Positions 44,452-51,938 of a stretch of DNA of 64,000 nucleotides are shown in pieces. This stretch comes from JBAZAX01 sp041671765 (GTDB taxonomy: Bacteria > Babelota > Babeliae > Babelales > RVW-14). Location of the stretch: assembly GCA_041671765.1 (NCBI GenBank), contig JBAZAX010000001.1:1-64000 (forward strand). Reading direction: 5' to 3'. Within the stretch, counting starts at the first letter, position 1. Every line of letters starts with the position of its first letter. A program made the translations under genes and the position numbers. The notes under the pieces were generated by a model. That model searched no databases, was not told the DNA's origin, and saw nothing but the letters and a program-made list of their open reading frames with translations.

Positions 44452-45054
44452 TTAAAACTCCTTCCAATCGTCTACTGTTTTTCCATTTTTTCTCATAACT
44501 CGTTTAACAACTCGATTTATCTCAAAATCTTCCCATTTGTTATCATAATCCCTACAACGTTGTCTTAGGGCGTCGTATTTTACTTGCTTCATTCTGGGCG
44601 GTTTAGTATGATCATCGCCTCCCATAAGCTTTATCTTTCTTGAATATTTGAGTTCCATCATCCTGTACCGAATTACAGGTCTTAATCTTTGAGTAAAATA
44701 CCCCAAATTCAAACATTTCCTGCATGCAAACATTCCCTTGACGCAATACAAGATTCTCACTCTTTGAGTACATTTTGGACAATGAAAAAAATAACGGATT
44801 CCACCGTAATTACAGGGCTGCTTTTCGATTGGAATCTCGTATGTTCCGCCATTATACTCAACTTTATATCTATCATGTAATAGCGTTGCTTTGAGATTAT
44901 ATGGTGGCATCTCGATTGCAACCTTATTCAAGCACCACTCAAAAGAATCTTTAATCTTAAATTGAGAGAATGCGTCAAGAGTGTCGTAATACGAACAAAG
45001 CTTTTTGGATTTATAATTTTTTCGGCTGTCCCATTCGCAACTACCCAGGGCCAT
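44452..45054 (-). CDS. Zinc-ribbon protein of mobile elements
   Basis: The 200-residue product has a central zinc ribbon: RYFFHCPKCTQRVRILYCVK and then MFACRKCLNLGYFTQR (two CxxC pairs), followed by a basic helix with Arg-rich residues. Proteins with the same CPxC-x-RVR-x-LY...CRxC-x-LxY-x-(S/T)QR pattern are common in prophages and integrated elements; their role is unknown. It precedes the small-terminase-like gene directly. Confidence 0.7.
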   Translation of the reverse strand: MALGSCEWDSRKNYKSKKLCSYYDTLDAFSQFKIKDSFEWCLNKVAIEMPPYNLKATLLHDRYKVEYNGGTYEIPIEKQPCNYGGIRYFFHCPKCTQRVRILYCVKGMFACRKCLNLGYFTQRLRPVIRYRMMELKYSRKIKLMGGDDHTKPPRMKQVKYDALRQRCRDYDNKWEDFEINRVVKRVMRKNGKTVDDWKEF

Positions 45055-45122
45055 AGCACCCCCTTTTTTTATCGAAATACTTAAGGAAACATAAAACTCA
45101 TTTTGAATTATACCAGAAAAGC

Positions 45123-45365
45123 TTACTTCAACTCTAAGCCTGTTGGCTTAGCCAAACGATCTATTTGATTATTCATTTCATCAACTTCCCTTAAGAAAGC
45201 ATTAATTTGTTTACGCTGCGCTTTGGCTCTGAGTGTATACATTCCATGTTTTTCAAGTTTGTAAGCGCCACCATGCATACGACATCTACCGTTCTTCATA
45301 GCCCATCCGCCGCAAGGTGCTCCGCCTTTAGTTCTACACTTGGCTCCACATAGTTTAACAGGCAT
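45123..45365 (-). CDS. HGG-motif small protein of mobile elements
   Basis: The 80-residue product reads CGAKCRTKGGAPCGGWAMKNGRC and then RMHGGAYKLEKHGMYT. The pattern C-G-A-K-C/T-R...PC...AM-NGRCRMHGG is typical of a small family found next to zinc-ribbon and terminase genes in prophages. Cys and His may bind a metal. It overlaps the upstream gene by 11 bases. Confidence 0.7.
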   Translation of the reverse strand: MPVKLCGAKCRTKGGAPCGGWAMKNGRCRMHGGAYKLEKHGMYTLRAKAQRKQINAFLREVDEMNNQIDRLAKPTGLELK

Positions 45366-45738
45366 TAGCTACCCCTTTTTGCTTCTTGCCAAGGCGTTCC
45401 ATGGCATCATCTGCCGATTTAAGTAATTTTAGACCGATACGTTTATCTTTTGGGGAAGCTAAAGCTAGACTATGCATGCCCAGTAAATGTCCAACAATGA
45501 ATTGTGCACACCATATTCTTTCAAAATCATCCTGAGGGTTTATCTTACGGAATAAATTATATCCACCCTGCAGGTCGTGTTTAGTCAATTTGCCATTGCA
45601 GCTTATTAACTTTAGAGCTTGCTCGAAAATCTTTTTGGCTTCTTCTTCTGATTCGGCTGTAAAACCTTCCATAAAAAGCAGCAATGTTTTTGGTATCGGA
45701 ATGTTGGGAGGTAATATGTTTTTTGGGTCTTGGGCCAT
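45355..45738 (-). CDS. Element protein with QFI-x5-G motif (copy 2)
   Basis: The 127-residue product is helical. FERIWCAQFIVGHLLGMHSLALA matches the neighbour's VEAALSVQFIATYIQGIKELQ, so the two genes are distant paralogs. This copy ends in a basic tail (MERLGKKQKG). In related elements such proteins sit next to HGG-motif and zinc-ribbon genes. Function unknown. Confidence 0.55.
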   Translation of the reverse strand: MAQDPKNILPPNIPIPKTLLLFMEGFTAESEEEAKKIFEQALKLISCNGKLTKHDLQGGYNLFRKINPQDDFERIWCAQFIVGHLLGMHSLALASPKDKRIGLKLLKSADDAMERLGKKQKGVANAC

Positions 45739-45747
45739 ACGTTATGA

Positions 45748-46272
45748 CTAAACCTCCTCTCCCTGCAACCCTTGTTTCTTGCTGTTTGCTTTTAAGTTTT
45801 TTATGTTTACCACTTGTCCCTGATTTACATTGTACTGAACATTAATTTGTTGCATCCCCTTGTTACGGTAACGATATAGACTGTCGAGAGTGGTTTGGCT
45901 GAATGCCAGCAATGGCATTGCCCATCTGGAACTTCCCCCCTGCAACTCTTTTATTCCTTGAATATACGTTGCAATGAATTGAACGGACAGGGCTGCCTCT
46001 ACGGCGTTTGTTGGTTGAAGGGATTGCATTAATGCTGTAACCATATCGATTTCATCATTTGAAACAAGTTGTTTTGCGGGCCTAAATTCCGAGTCATCTT
46101 TTGCGTCGTAATCAGAGATTTCATATGCCGACTTAATTGCTTGTCGTACGATTTGTTTTTGTAAGCTTGGTCCCATGGGATGTGTTGGTTGCGGGTTATT
46201 TAAAGAAAAATTTTGTGGTATTGGTAGGCTTATATCAAGTACGCTTTTTTGAACTTGCTTTTGTTTGGACAT
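45748..46272 (-). CDS. Element protein with QFI-x5-G motif (copy 1)
   Basis: The 174-residue product has a disordered N-terminus, a helical middle (VEAALSVQFIATYIQGIKEL, then AFSQTTLDSLYRYRNKG) and the strand-like end MQQINVQYNVNQGQVVNIK. The last feature (R-x-KG-x-Q-x-V-x-V...GQVVxI) is typical of a family frequent in integrated elements. I chose ATG 46272; a TTG fifteen bases earlier is less likely. It lies between the SF2 helicase and its smaller paralog. Confidence 0.6.
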   Translation of the reverse strand: MSKQKQVQKSVLDISLPIPQNFSLNNPQPTHPMGPSLQKQIVRQAIKSAYEISDYDAKDDSEFRPAKQLVSNDEIDMVTALMQSLQPTNAVEAALSVQFIATYIQGIKELQGGSSRWAMPLLAFSQTTLDSLYRYRNKGMQQINVQYNVNQGQVVNIKNLKANSKKQGLQGEEV

Positions 46273-46291
46273 TTTATTTTTCTCCAATTAT

Positions 46292-48028
46292 TTATATGCG
46301 ATGTTTATATTGGCCTTCTTGGCTTTGTCTTAATTTTGCAATCATAGCAAATGCTTCTTGCTTCGAAATATTATCCACCTTAAACCCAGATCGTTCAAGA
46401 ATGAGTTTTTGCTTTGGGGTAATATGATTCCCATACTGTCTACGTTGTTTGTTCTGTCGGGCCATTATCTTGCGAATTTTAATCAATGCATCTGCCTTAG
46501 TCATCCAGTGTTTAAAACATTTATTTTCTTCAAGGACTTGAATTTGTGGTTGTGTTGGTGGTTGATGGCTAGCAGCTTCAAGCCAAGGATTTTTTAAATC
46601 CGCATAGGTTACTTTCAAATTCTTGCGTGCAAACTTTTCACATATTTGAACACAGCTCTCAATTGTTTCTGGCTTGGTGATAATCTTTTCTATGTCTCCA
46701 TTTTTGTAAAACACAGTTGCAATAAAACCATTGTCTTGAGACTGAATAACAATCTCATTGTTGCTGTCATCAGCAAGTGAAAATTCATCGTCTCCGATGT
46801 CGGTCCAAATAAAATTAAGCGCTGTGCGAACGTGTGCACCAAGAATGTCGAAAGTATGATCAACGTCTTCAAGCGTGCTTATTCTTGGTGTTCTATCTAT
46901 CTTAGGACGCTCAACTTTTGGCTTTTCAACATCAATGTACTTAGCTTCAGGGATAGCTTTGTTTAAAGATATTACCGTGTTTAAGTTATGGTATTGATCT
47001 GTGAAATCCAACACCAAACAGTCTTCTTTTCCTGGATGTTTTCTTAATCCACGTCCTGCCATCTGAATATAAAAACCCTTGGACTTTGTAGGCCGTGCCA
47101 TAACAATTGCTGCAATGGACGGTTCGTCAAAACCTTCGGTTAAGATGCCACAAGATGTAACGACTTGAATGTTGGCTTTGGAAAAACTGTTTAACACTCT
47201 CTTGCGCAAATCTTTATCCATATTGCCCCAAACAGGTTCGGCAATAATTCCTTGGGTGTTGAAAGTTTGTGCCATATCTTGACAGTGTTTTACATCAACA
47301 CAAAAAACAATAGCCTTGCGTGTTGGACAGTGCTCTTTGAATTTATCGACGATAAACTTGTTACGGTCTTTGGTGTTGACGACTGAAGCAAGTTCATTAA
47401 CAGCAAAGTCACCCATTCGAGTATGAACTTTGTTTAAGTTAAAGCTGGTTAATATTCTACGCCCAGAAATGGGGGACAGATGTCCAGCCTGGATTAACTC
47501 ACCTGCTGTTTTTGAATAAACGATCTTATCAAAGAAATCACCCAGCTGCTTTTTATCAGATCGCATTGGGGTTGCCGTTACACCAATCAAAAGCTTTTTG
47601 GTTTTACCCCCAAATCCCAGATCTTTTATAATTCTCTGATATGTGCTAGCAGGTGCATGATGGGTTTCATCAATCATCAAAATATCAAAATCATTCTTTT
47701 TGAGTTGTTTTAAACATCTTGGTCTACTGCAAGTTTGTGTTGATCCTATGACGATTTGATGATCGTATTCTTTTCGTTCTGCCTTACAGATTCCAATATC
47801 TGCCTCAGGCCAATATAATTTGATTTTATCCTGTGCTTGAAGCAGTAACTCTTCACGGTGAGCAACTAATAACACTCTCTTATTAAAATACTTGGCTATA
47901 GCTGCCATAACAAATGTCTTACCCGAGGCTGTTGGTAAAACTATCAGTTGATGATGTACCCCATCCTGAAAATCTTTTATTACTGAATTTAAAGCCTCTT
48001 CTTGATAATCTCTTAAAATTACTGCCAT
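46292..48028 (-). CDS. SF2 DEAD/DEAH-box helicase
   Basis: The 578-residue helicase has a type III restriction/RecQ-like core. Motifs: Q-like LRDYQEEAL, I LPTASGKTFV, Ia LLVAHREEL, II MIDETHHA, III VTATPMRSD, V TSCGILTEGFDEP and VI QMAGRGLRKHPGK. After about residue 400 comes a family-specific part that I do not recognise (SLADDSNNEIVIQSQDN...). I chose ATG 48028; a TTG 27 bases earlier is open. It opens the minus-strand block of the element and probably serves replication or repair. Confidence 0.85.
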   Translation of the reverse strand: MAVILRDYQEEALNSVIKDFQDGVHHQLIVLPTASGKTFVMAAIAKYFNKRVLLVAHREELLLQAQDKIKLYWPEADIGICKAERKEYDHQIVIGSTQTCSRPRCLKQLKKNDFDILMIDETHHAPASTYQRIIKDLGFGGKTKKLLIGVTATPMRSDKKQLGDFFDKIVYSKTAGELIQAGHLSPISGRRILTSFNLNKVHTRMGDFAVNELASVVNTKDRNKFIVDKFKEHCPTRKAIVFCVDVKHCQDMAQTFNTQGIIAEPVWGNMDKDLRKRVLNSFSKANIQVVTSCGILTEGFDEPSIAAIVMARPTKSKGFYIQMAGRGLRKHPGKEDCLVLDFTDQYHNLNTVISLNKAIPEAKYIDVEKPKVERPKIDRTPRISTLEDVDHTFDILGAHVRTALNFIWTDIGDDEFSLADDSNNEIVIQSQDNGFIATVFYKNGDIEKIITKPETIESCVQICEKFARKNLKVTYADLKNPWLEAASHQPPTQPQIQVLEENKCFKHWMTKADALIKIRKIMARQNKQRRQYGNHITPKQKLILERSGFKVDNISKQEAFAMIAKLRQSQEGQYKHRI

Positions 48029-48174
48029 CTTTTGCCGTTCACTAAAGTATTTCAATTCTACGTCCTAGACGCCTTTTTACGTGTTTTAAGTATACCATTT
48101 TTTGAGCATAAAACCAACTAAAAAGCGCATAGAAATCAGTGTTTTCGATACTTTAACTTTGCATTTACTATCGT

Positions 48175-48204
48175 TTGACAAATATTTATTATTTGTAATA
48201 ATAA
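48175..48204 (+). promoter_or_regulatory. Possible promoter of the RING-ankyrin gene
   Basis: TTGACA at 48175-48180 is followed by an 18-base AT-rich spacer and TAATAA at 48199-48204. The gene starts 46 bases later. This supports the cargo gene having its own promoter. Confidence 0.45.
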
Positions 48205-48249
48205 AGACATGGTTATGCGATAATGTAGTGTATTTTAAATGGAGGTCTT

Positions 48250-49434
48250 ATGAAATCAAGAATCAAGTATTTACTAGTATTATTGTTTACGTTAGTTACG
48301 TCAGCGCCAACAATCTTTGCAGCCGAACGAGCCCCTGAAGATAGATATCAACATGTATTTTTTGTACCCGAATGTCCTATCTGTTTTGAGGCTTTGACAG
48401 CTGACGATACCGTTCAAACTACATGTAGGCACCTTTTTCATCGACGCTGTCTTGATGAAGCGCTAAGAAGAAATAATGTATGTCCTTCATGCAGGCATGA
48501 CTTTGCGCATCCAGTCGCAGCGCATCCAGTGGTCGCAGTACCTGCGCATCATGCTGCAGCAGTACTGCCAGTAGCTCCTGCTGTCGCAGTAGATCTAGCT
48601 CCTCATCCGATTAATCAAGAATTTGTTGATGCTGCTTTACGTGGAAATGAAGCCAGAGTAATTGAACTTCTCGCTGCAGGAATAGATGTAAACTCTGTTG
48701 GCCCAAATGGCCAAACTGCCTTGATGCAGGCCGCACAACAGGGTCACATCGACATTGTACAAGATTTACTTGCCGCTGGAGCCGATGTTAATATTGTACA
48801 AATACCACCAGCTAGGATTGCTGCAGCTATGAGATTTAGAGTTGGCCTCAATACGGGACCTACCGCTTTGAGTTGTGCTGCTAGTGGTAGTGGCCCCACG
48901 GTTACTCAACTTGCCATTGTACGGTTGCTTATTGCAGCTGGTGCTAACGTGAATCATGTTGCCGAAGATCATAACTATAGGAATTCTATATTGATGTCGG
49001 CTATCTATATAAGAGTAGCAAATGAAACTATTGCCCCAATTGTGCAAGAACTTCTTGCCGCTGGTGCAGGAGCAACTATTAATGTTGTTAACCAACAGGG
49101 GCAAACTGTATTATCTATGGCTGCTGAACAAGGCGACACTGCCGCAGTTCAAGCACTTCTTGCCGCTGGAGCTATTGTAGATCTTGCTGGGCCATGGAGA
49201 TGTCTCCCACCCTATCGCAAAGGCTCTGCATTGATCGTTTCTGTTGAGAGAGGACATGAAGCGGTTGTGCGATTACTTATTGGTGCTGGTGCAAATGTTA
49301 ATATTTTTGGCCCGACAGGGAAAACGGTATTGGAGATAACTCAACAAAATCGCAATCAATCGATGGGAAACCAAGTAGAATATAATAAATGGTCTAATAT
49401 CGAAAGGCTACTTAGACAAGCAGGGGCTATATAG
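48250..49434 (+). CDS. Secreted RING-H2/ankyrin protein (putative host-directed E3 ligase)
   Basis: The 394-residue product has a signal peptide (to about residue 24), a RING-H2 finger (Cys42, 45, 59, His61, 64, Cys67, 78, 81; C-x2-C-x13-C-x-H-x2-H-x2-C-x10-C-x2-C), an Ala/Pro/His-rich linker (86-122) and about six ankyrin repeats (about 125-390), with unit cores such as TALMQAAQQGHIDIVQDLLA and GADVN. Such a RING plus ankyrin layout is a eukaryotic E3 design, with ankyrins selecting the target. Base use (GC-richer, GCT/GCA-rich) differs from the neighbours, as in a cargo gene. SD GGAGG. A terminator follows. Confidence 0.85.
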   Translation: MKSRIKYLLVLLFTLVTSAPTIFAAERAPEDRYQHVFFVPECPICFEALTADDTVQTTCRHLFHRRCLDEALRRNNVCPSCRHDFAHPVAAHPVVAVPAHHAAAVLPVAPAVAVDLAPHPINQEFVDAALRGNEARVIELLAAGIDVNSVGPNGQTALMQAAQQGHIDIVQDLLAAGADVNIVQIPPARIAAAMRFRVGLNTGPTALSCAASGSGPTVTQLAIVRLLIAAGANVNHVAEDHNYRNSILMSAIYIRVANETIAPIVQELLAAGAGATINVVNQQGQTVLSMAAEQGDTAAVQALLAAGAIVDLAGPWRCLPPYRKGSALIVSVERGHEAVVRLLIGAGANVNIFGPTGKTVLEITQQNRNQSMGNQVEYNKWSNIERLLRQAGAI

Positions 49435-49463
49435 TACTAAAAGCTATTCGTTAAAATAAACTT

Positions 49464-49510
49464 GGGCTGGTATAGATTCAATATCTACGCCAGCCCTTTT
49501 TCTTTTATTT
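49464..49510 (+). terminator. Terminator of the RING-ankyrin gene, duplicated element copy A
   Basis: GGGCTGG (49464-49470) pairs with CCAGCCC (49490-49496), an inner AGAT/ATCT-type stem and T-run follow. An almost identical hairpin lies at 51890-51922. Confidence 0.8.
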
Positions 49511-49556
49511 AACTAACTTTTGTTAAATCACTGCATAAAATTTCATAAAAAATTTT
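49509..49556 (-). pseudogene. C-terminal remnant of a second adhesin copy
   Basis: On the minus strand KIFYEILCSDLTKVS and a stop match the very end of the fibre/propeller adhesin at 51939 (IFYEILGDNLTRVS-stop). The terminator-like hairpin next to it is also shared. Upstream the match is lost and stops appear. So a second adhesin copy once lay here and only its tail remains. Confidence 0.7.
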
Positions 49557-49715
49557 AAAATCAATATTTTTCTACTTAAGTCCTACTGAATTTATTTATA
49601 TTTGAAATGGATCTGCAATGTGGACTTTGACCCGTTTGATAAAGGGTTTTGAATAGGGCAAGCTGGATATGAGGTTATAAGAATATGTAAGGGAATTTGG
49701 GGGGGGGTTTTTGTT

Positions 49716-50252
49716 ATGCCAATGCAATTTTATAAAGATACGCCATGGGGAGGAGACGATTTCTCCATGAGTAAGGTTATAGATCAACTTGGAGATGGTC
49801 TTATTTCGGAGATGAAGCAACGCAGACAGAGATTAAATCAGCAAAGCGCTATAACGGGTATGTTCCCAGATATGAAAGAATCACAAGTACAATCATTAAG
49901 TGTTGCTGATCCGCAGCTTTTAAATGCCTTTGTTGAACATAAGTTGTCTTTGGAACAATCTACACATGAAGTTGCCTTACAGTTAATAACCAAACTGCAA
50001 AAAGAAAAGTTAGATTTGATTTATAAATTGGAATCTAATCGTCAAAAATTAGAAACAGAGTTGCAAGAGAAAAAACAACTTGAATCGCAATTGAAGTCTA
50101 ATCAGTTAGAGATTAAAAAATTTGTTACTGAACAACGTGAATATGAGCAAAAAATTGAAGTTCTGTCTTATTCTGTTCTTGGTTTAAGTGTTTTAGCATT
50201 TGGCCTTGTACTGGTAATTATATTTAAACGTAAAAAAACACAAATTAGTTAA
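49716..50252 (+). CDS. Coiled-coil protein with C-terminal membrane anchor
   Basis: The 178-residue product has a helical, Gln-rich middle (residues about 70-145) with coiled-coil heptads (LITKLQKEKLDLIYKLES, then KLETELQEKKQLESQLKS) and a single C-terminal hydrophobic segment (VLSYSVLGLSVLAFGLVLVII) before a Lys/Arg-rich end. A run of G (nine bases) precedes the start. It may be a tail-anchored structural or adhesion accessory protein. It leads a plus-strand set of small membrane proteins. Confidence 0.6.
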   Translation: MPMQFYKDTPWGGDDFSMSKVIDQLGDGLISEMKQRRQRLNQQSAITGMFPDMKESQVQSLSVADPQLLNAFVEHKLSLEQSTHEVALQLITKLQKEKLDLIYKLESNRQKLETELQEKKQLESQLKSNQLEIKKFVTEQREYEQKIEVLSYSVLGLSVLAFGLVLVIIFKRKKTQIS

Positions 50253-50269
50253 GTTATGGGGGCATAGGC

Positions 50270-50396
50270 ATGTCTTGGGCATTTATAATAATTATAATAT
50301 TGCTGCTAATAATAATTTCCAATCAAAGATGATGGATGTTGCTGTAATTGCAATTGTGGCAAATGCAATCGAAGAGATAACGATTATTTAGAATAA
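50270..50396 (+). pseudogene. Small Cys-rich membrane protein, apparently frameshifted
   Basis: ATG 50270 (SD GGGGGC) opens MSWAFIIIIILLLIIISNQR and stops at 50332, a nearly pure membrane segment. In the +1 frame directly after it the sequence reads IKDDGCCCNCNCGKCNRRDN and ends DYLE-stop at 50396, with seven Cys in ten residues. The two parts together look like one small membrane protein with a cysteine-rich tail. Either a single-base change has broken it, or a frameshift is used. Confidence 0.45.
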
Positions 50397-50410
50397 ACAC
50401 AGGGACAATT

Positions 50411-50551
50411 ATGAAAATACAAGATTTTGTTGTTATCGGAATTCTTCTTTGTATTTCCTATCAAATATACGAAATACAAAAGGATTTGACGGTTGATGGC
50501 CAGATGCTAGATCATATTTCTGCAGAGCTTTATGCAATTAAAAATAGGTAA
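50411..50551 (+). CDS. Small membrane protein, 46 residues
   Basis: ATG 50411 with AGGGACA before it encodes MKIQDFVVIGILLCISYQIY and a short polar helix ending AELYAIKNR. It has one hydrophobic segment. The stop TAA shares its last A with the next ATG (TAATG), which indicates coupling with the lipoprotein gene. Function unknown. Confidence 0.55.
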   Translation: MKIQDFVVIGILLCISYQIYEIQKDLTVDGQMLDHISAELYAIKNR

Positions 50552-50844
50552 TGAAAGTTATGATGAAATTTAAAAAATCACTAGCGTTATTTGTCTTTGG
50601 CTTAGCTACTCTTCTTGGCATATCTGGATGTGCTGATAATCAACCTGAGCGGCCTGTTTACACGCAAACAGTGCAACCGTCAGCCACCTATAAAAACAAC
50701 GCATCTTGTGGCTATATACAGCCAATTCAGGGGTATGGGGAAATCAGCAAGACAACAGGCAGAGTGAGAACAAAAGTTGTGTCTGGGCATTGGCGCCATA
50801 CAAGTAATGGATATAAATACATTAAACCCTATGCAAGAAGTTAA
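50551..50844 (+). CDS. Small lipoprotein
   Basis: The 97-residue product has a lipoprotein signal with lipobox GISGC (Cys near residue 27). The mature part is short, with many Tyr, Gly and Lys (YIQPIQGYGEISKTTGRVRT; HWRHTSNGYKYIKPYARS). It may be a cell-surface or spanin-like accessory protein of the element; that is only a guess. It is coupled to the previous gene. Confidence 0.6.
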   Translation: MKVMMKFKKSLALFVFGLATLLGISGCADNQPERPVYTQTVQPSATYKNNASCGYIQPIQGYGEISKTTGRVRTKVVSGHWRHTSNGYKYIKPYARS

Positions 50845-50853
50845 AGGAAAATA

Positions 50854-51096
50854 ATGGAAAACAAGAATTGGCTTATTTTATTGGTAGGTATAATTGCCTG
50901 TTACGGTTGTTATGTTTATTTTGTCGTTCGACCAAGACAACATTATGAGATAGAACTTTGGTATGTGATTGGATCTAGAGACCAAGAAAAAAAGGTAAAA
51001 GAAATAAAATCAGACATGCGTAAAGATGGATATGATGGCGAGCAAATAGAAAGTATTTTTAGAACAGCTGTTGATATGTGGTACAGAAACAAGTAA
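50854..51096 (+). CDS. Small membrane protein, 80 residues
   Basis: One N-terminal hydrophobic segment (WLILLVGIIACYGCYVYFVV) is followed by a polar C-terminus (EKKVKEIKSDMRKDGYDGEQIESIF). SD AAAGGAAA. It lies nine bases after the lipoprotein gene. No family recognised. Confidence 0.55.
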   Translation: MENKNWLILLVGIIACYGCYVYFVVRPRQHYEIELWYVIGSRDQEKKVKEIKSDMRKDGYDGEQIESIFRTAVDMWYRNK

Positions 51097-51140
51097 ACCC
51101 ACGTTAAGCCTTACGCAAGAAGTTAATTGGAGGATTTAAG

Positions 51141-51629
51141 ATGAATTTTTTAGATATGTCGTTTTTGGATATGACATTTTTTTTCGTGCAAGTTTTTTTT
51201 GCTCTTTGTGCGGCCGCTTTAATAATATTTTTGGTGTTAGCTGCTATTTGTGCAGTTGTGGGACTTGCTTATCTTGCTTTTACAATAGTTAAGATTATCT
51301 GTGAATCATCCACCCAAGAAGGGACTGCTTTGATAGATAAAAGCGAAAAATCAACGATTAAGATTATGTTTAAGCATTGGTGGAGAAACGATGTTTATTT
51401 AATCATTTTTTCGTGTTTGCTTCTTCTTCTCGTTGAGGCTTTGCCAATGGGCTGTATTCTTTTCGAAATCTGTTGGTGGCTACTTTTGTTTATTATTCCG
51501 TATATGGTTTTAAGCTTTTTTTATTATGTTTCGCAAGGCGCTGTATCTGAAAAAATAACTGCAACAGAAAACGTAATAAACAATAAAAACGAAGAAGACC
51601 CTTTTACTAGCAGATATTACCCTGATTAA
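51141..51629 (+). CDS. Multi-pass membrane protein, 162 residues
   Basis: Three or four hydrophobic segments are clear: FFVQVFFALCAAALIIFLVL with ICAVVGLAYLAFTIVKIIC behind it, YLIIFSCLLLLLVEALPMG, and WWLLLFIIPYMVLSFFYYV. The last 20 residues are acidic and polar. SD TTGGAGG. It ends the plus-strand set of small membrane genes and converges on the beta-rich gene. No family recognised. Confidence 0.6.
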   Translation: MNFLDMSFLDMTFFFVQVFFALCAAALIIFLVLAAICAVVGLAYLAFTIVKIICESSTQEGTALIDKSEKSTIKIMFKHWWRNDVYLIIFSCLLLLLVEALPMGCILFEICWWLLLFIIPYMVLSFFYYVSQGAVSEKITATENVINNKNEEDPFTSRYYPD

Positions 51630-51859
51630 TCAACAGGCGTAAACGCCCAGTAGTCAGTTTTGTAAAAGCCATTATCACCCTCTTCAACTATAGCAGCTAC
51701 ACGCACAACTTTTTTGCTCTGGTGTAACTCAGGGATATCAGTTGCATACTCTGGAAAATAAATTCGCTCTTTGGAATCAGTAATGGTTAAGAAGTATCCA
51801 ATTTCATCAAGATCAATAAATCCAGTTACTATTACTTCGTTAAGTTTTCCTAAAATCAC
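51626..51859 (-). CDS. Small beta-rich protein, 77 residues
   Basis: The start is GTG 51859 behind AAGGAT. The product (MILGKLNEVIVTGFIDLDEI, then YFLTITDSKERIYFPEYATD, ending TDYWAFTPVD) is a small all-beta protein without a signal peptide. A broken copy lies at 54141-54373. Both sit on the minus strand either side of the adhesin gene, so the gene was duplicated together with it. Function unknown; it may be a chaperone or immunity partner of the adhesin, but there is no direct evidence. Confidence 0.6.
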   Translation of the reverse strand: MILGKLNEVIVTGFIDLDEIGYFLTITDSKERIYFPEYATDIPELHQSKKVVRVAAIVEEGDNGFYKTDYWAFTPVD

Positions 51860-51889
51860 AACGGATCCTTTATTCTGAAAATTAAGCTT

Positions 51890-51930
51890 GGGCTGGAGTA
51901 GACATTGAATCTATCCCAGCCCTTTTCTTT
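51890..51930 (+). terminator. Terminator, duplicated element copy B
   Basis: GGGCTGG (51890-51896) pairs with CCAGCCC (51916-51922), followed by TTTTCTTT. It is nearly the same as the hairpin at 49464-49496, and both lie next to an adhesin C-terminus. Confidence 0.75.
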
Positions 51931-51938
51931 GTCTAAAC

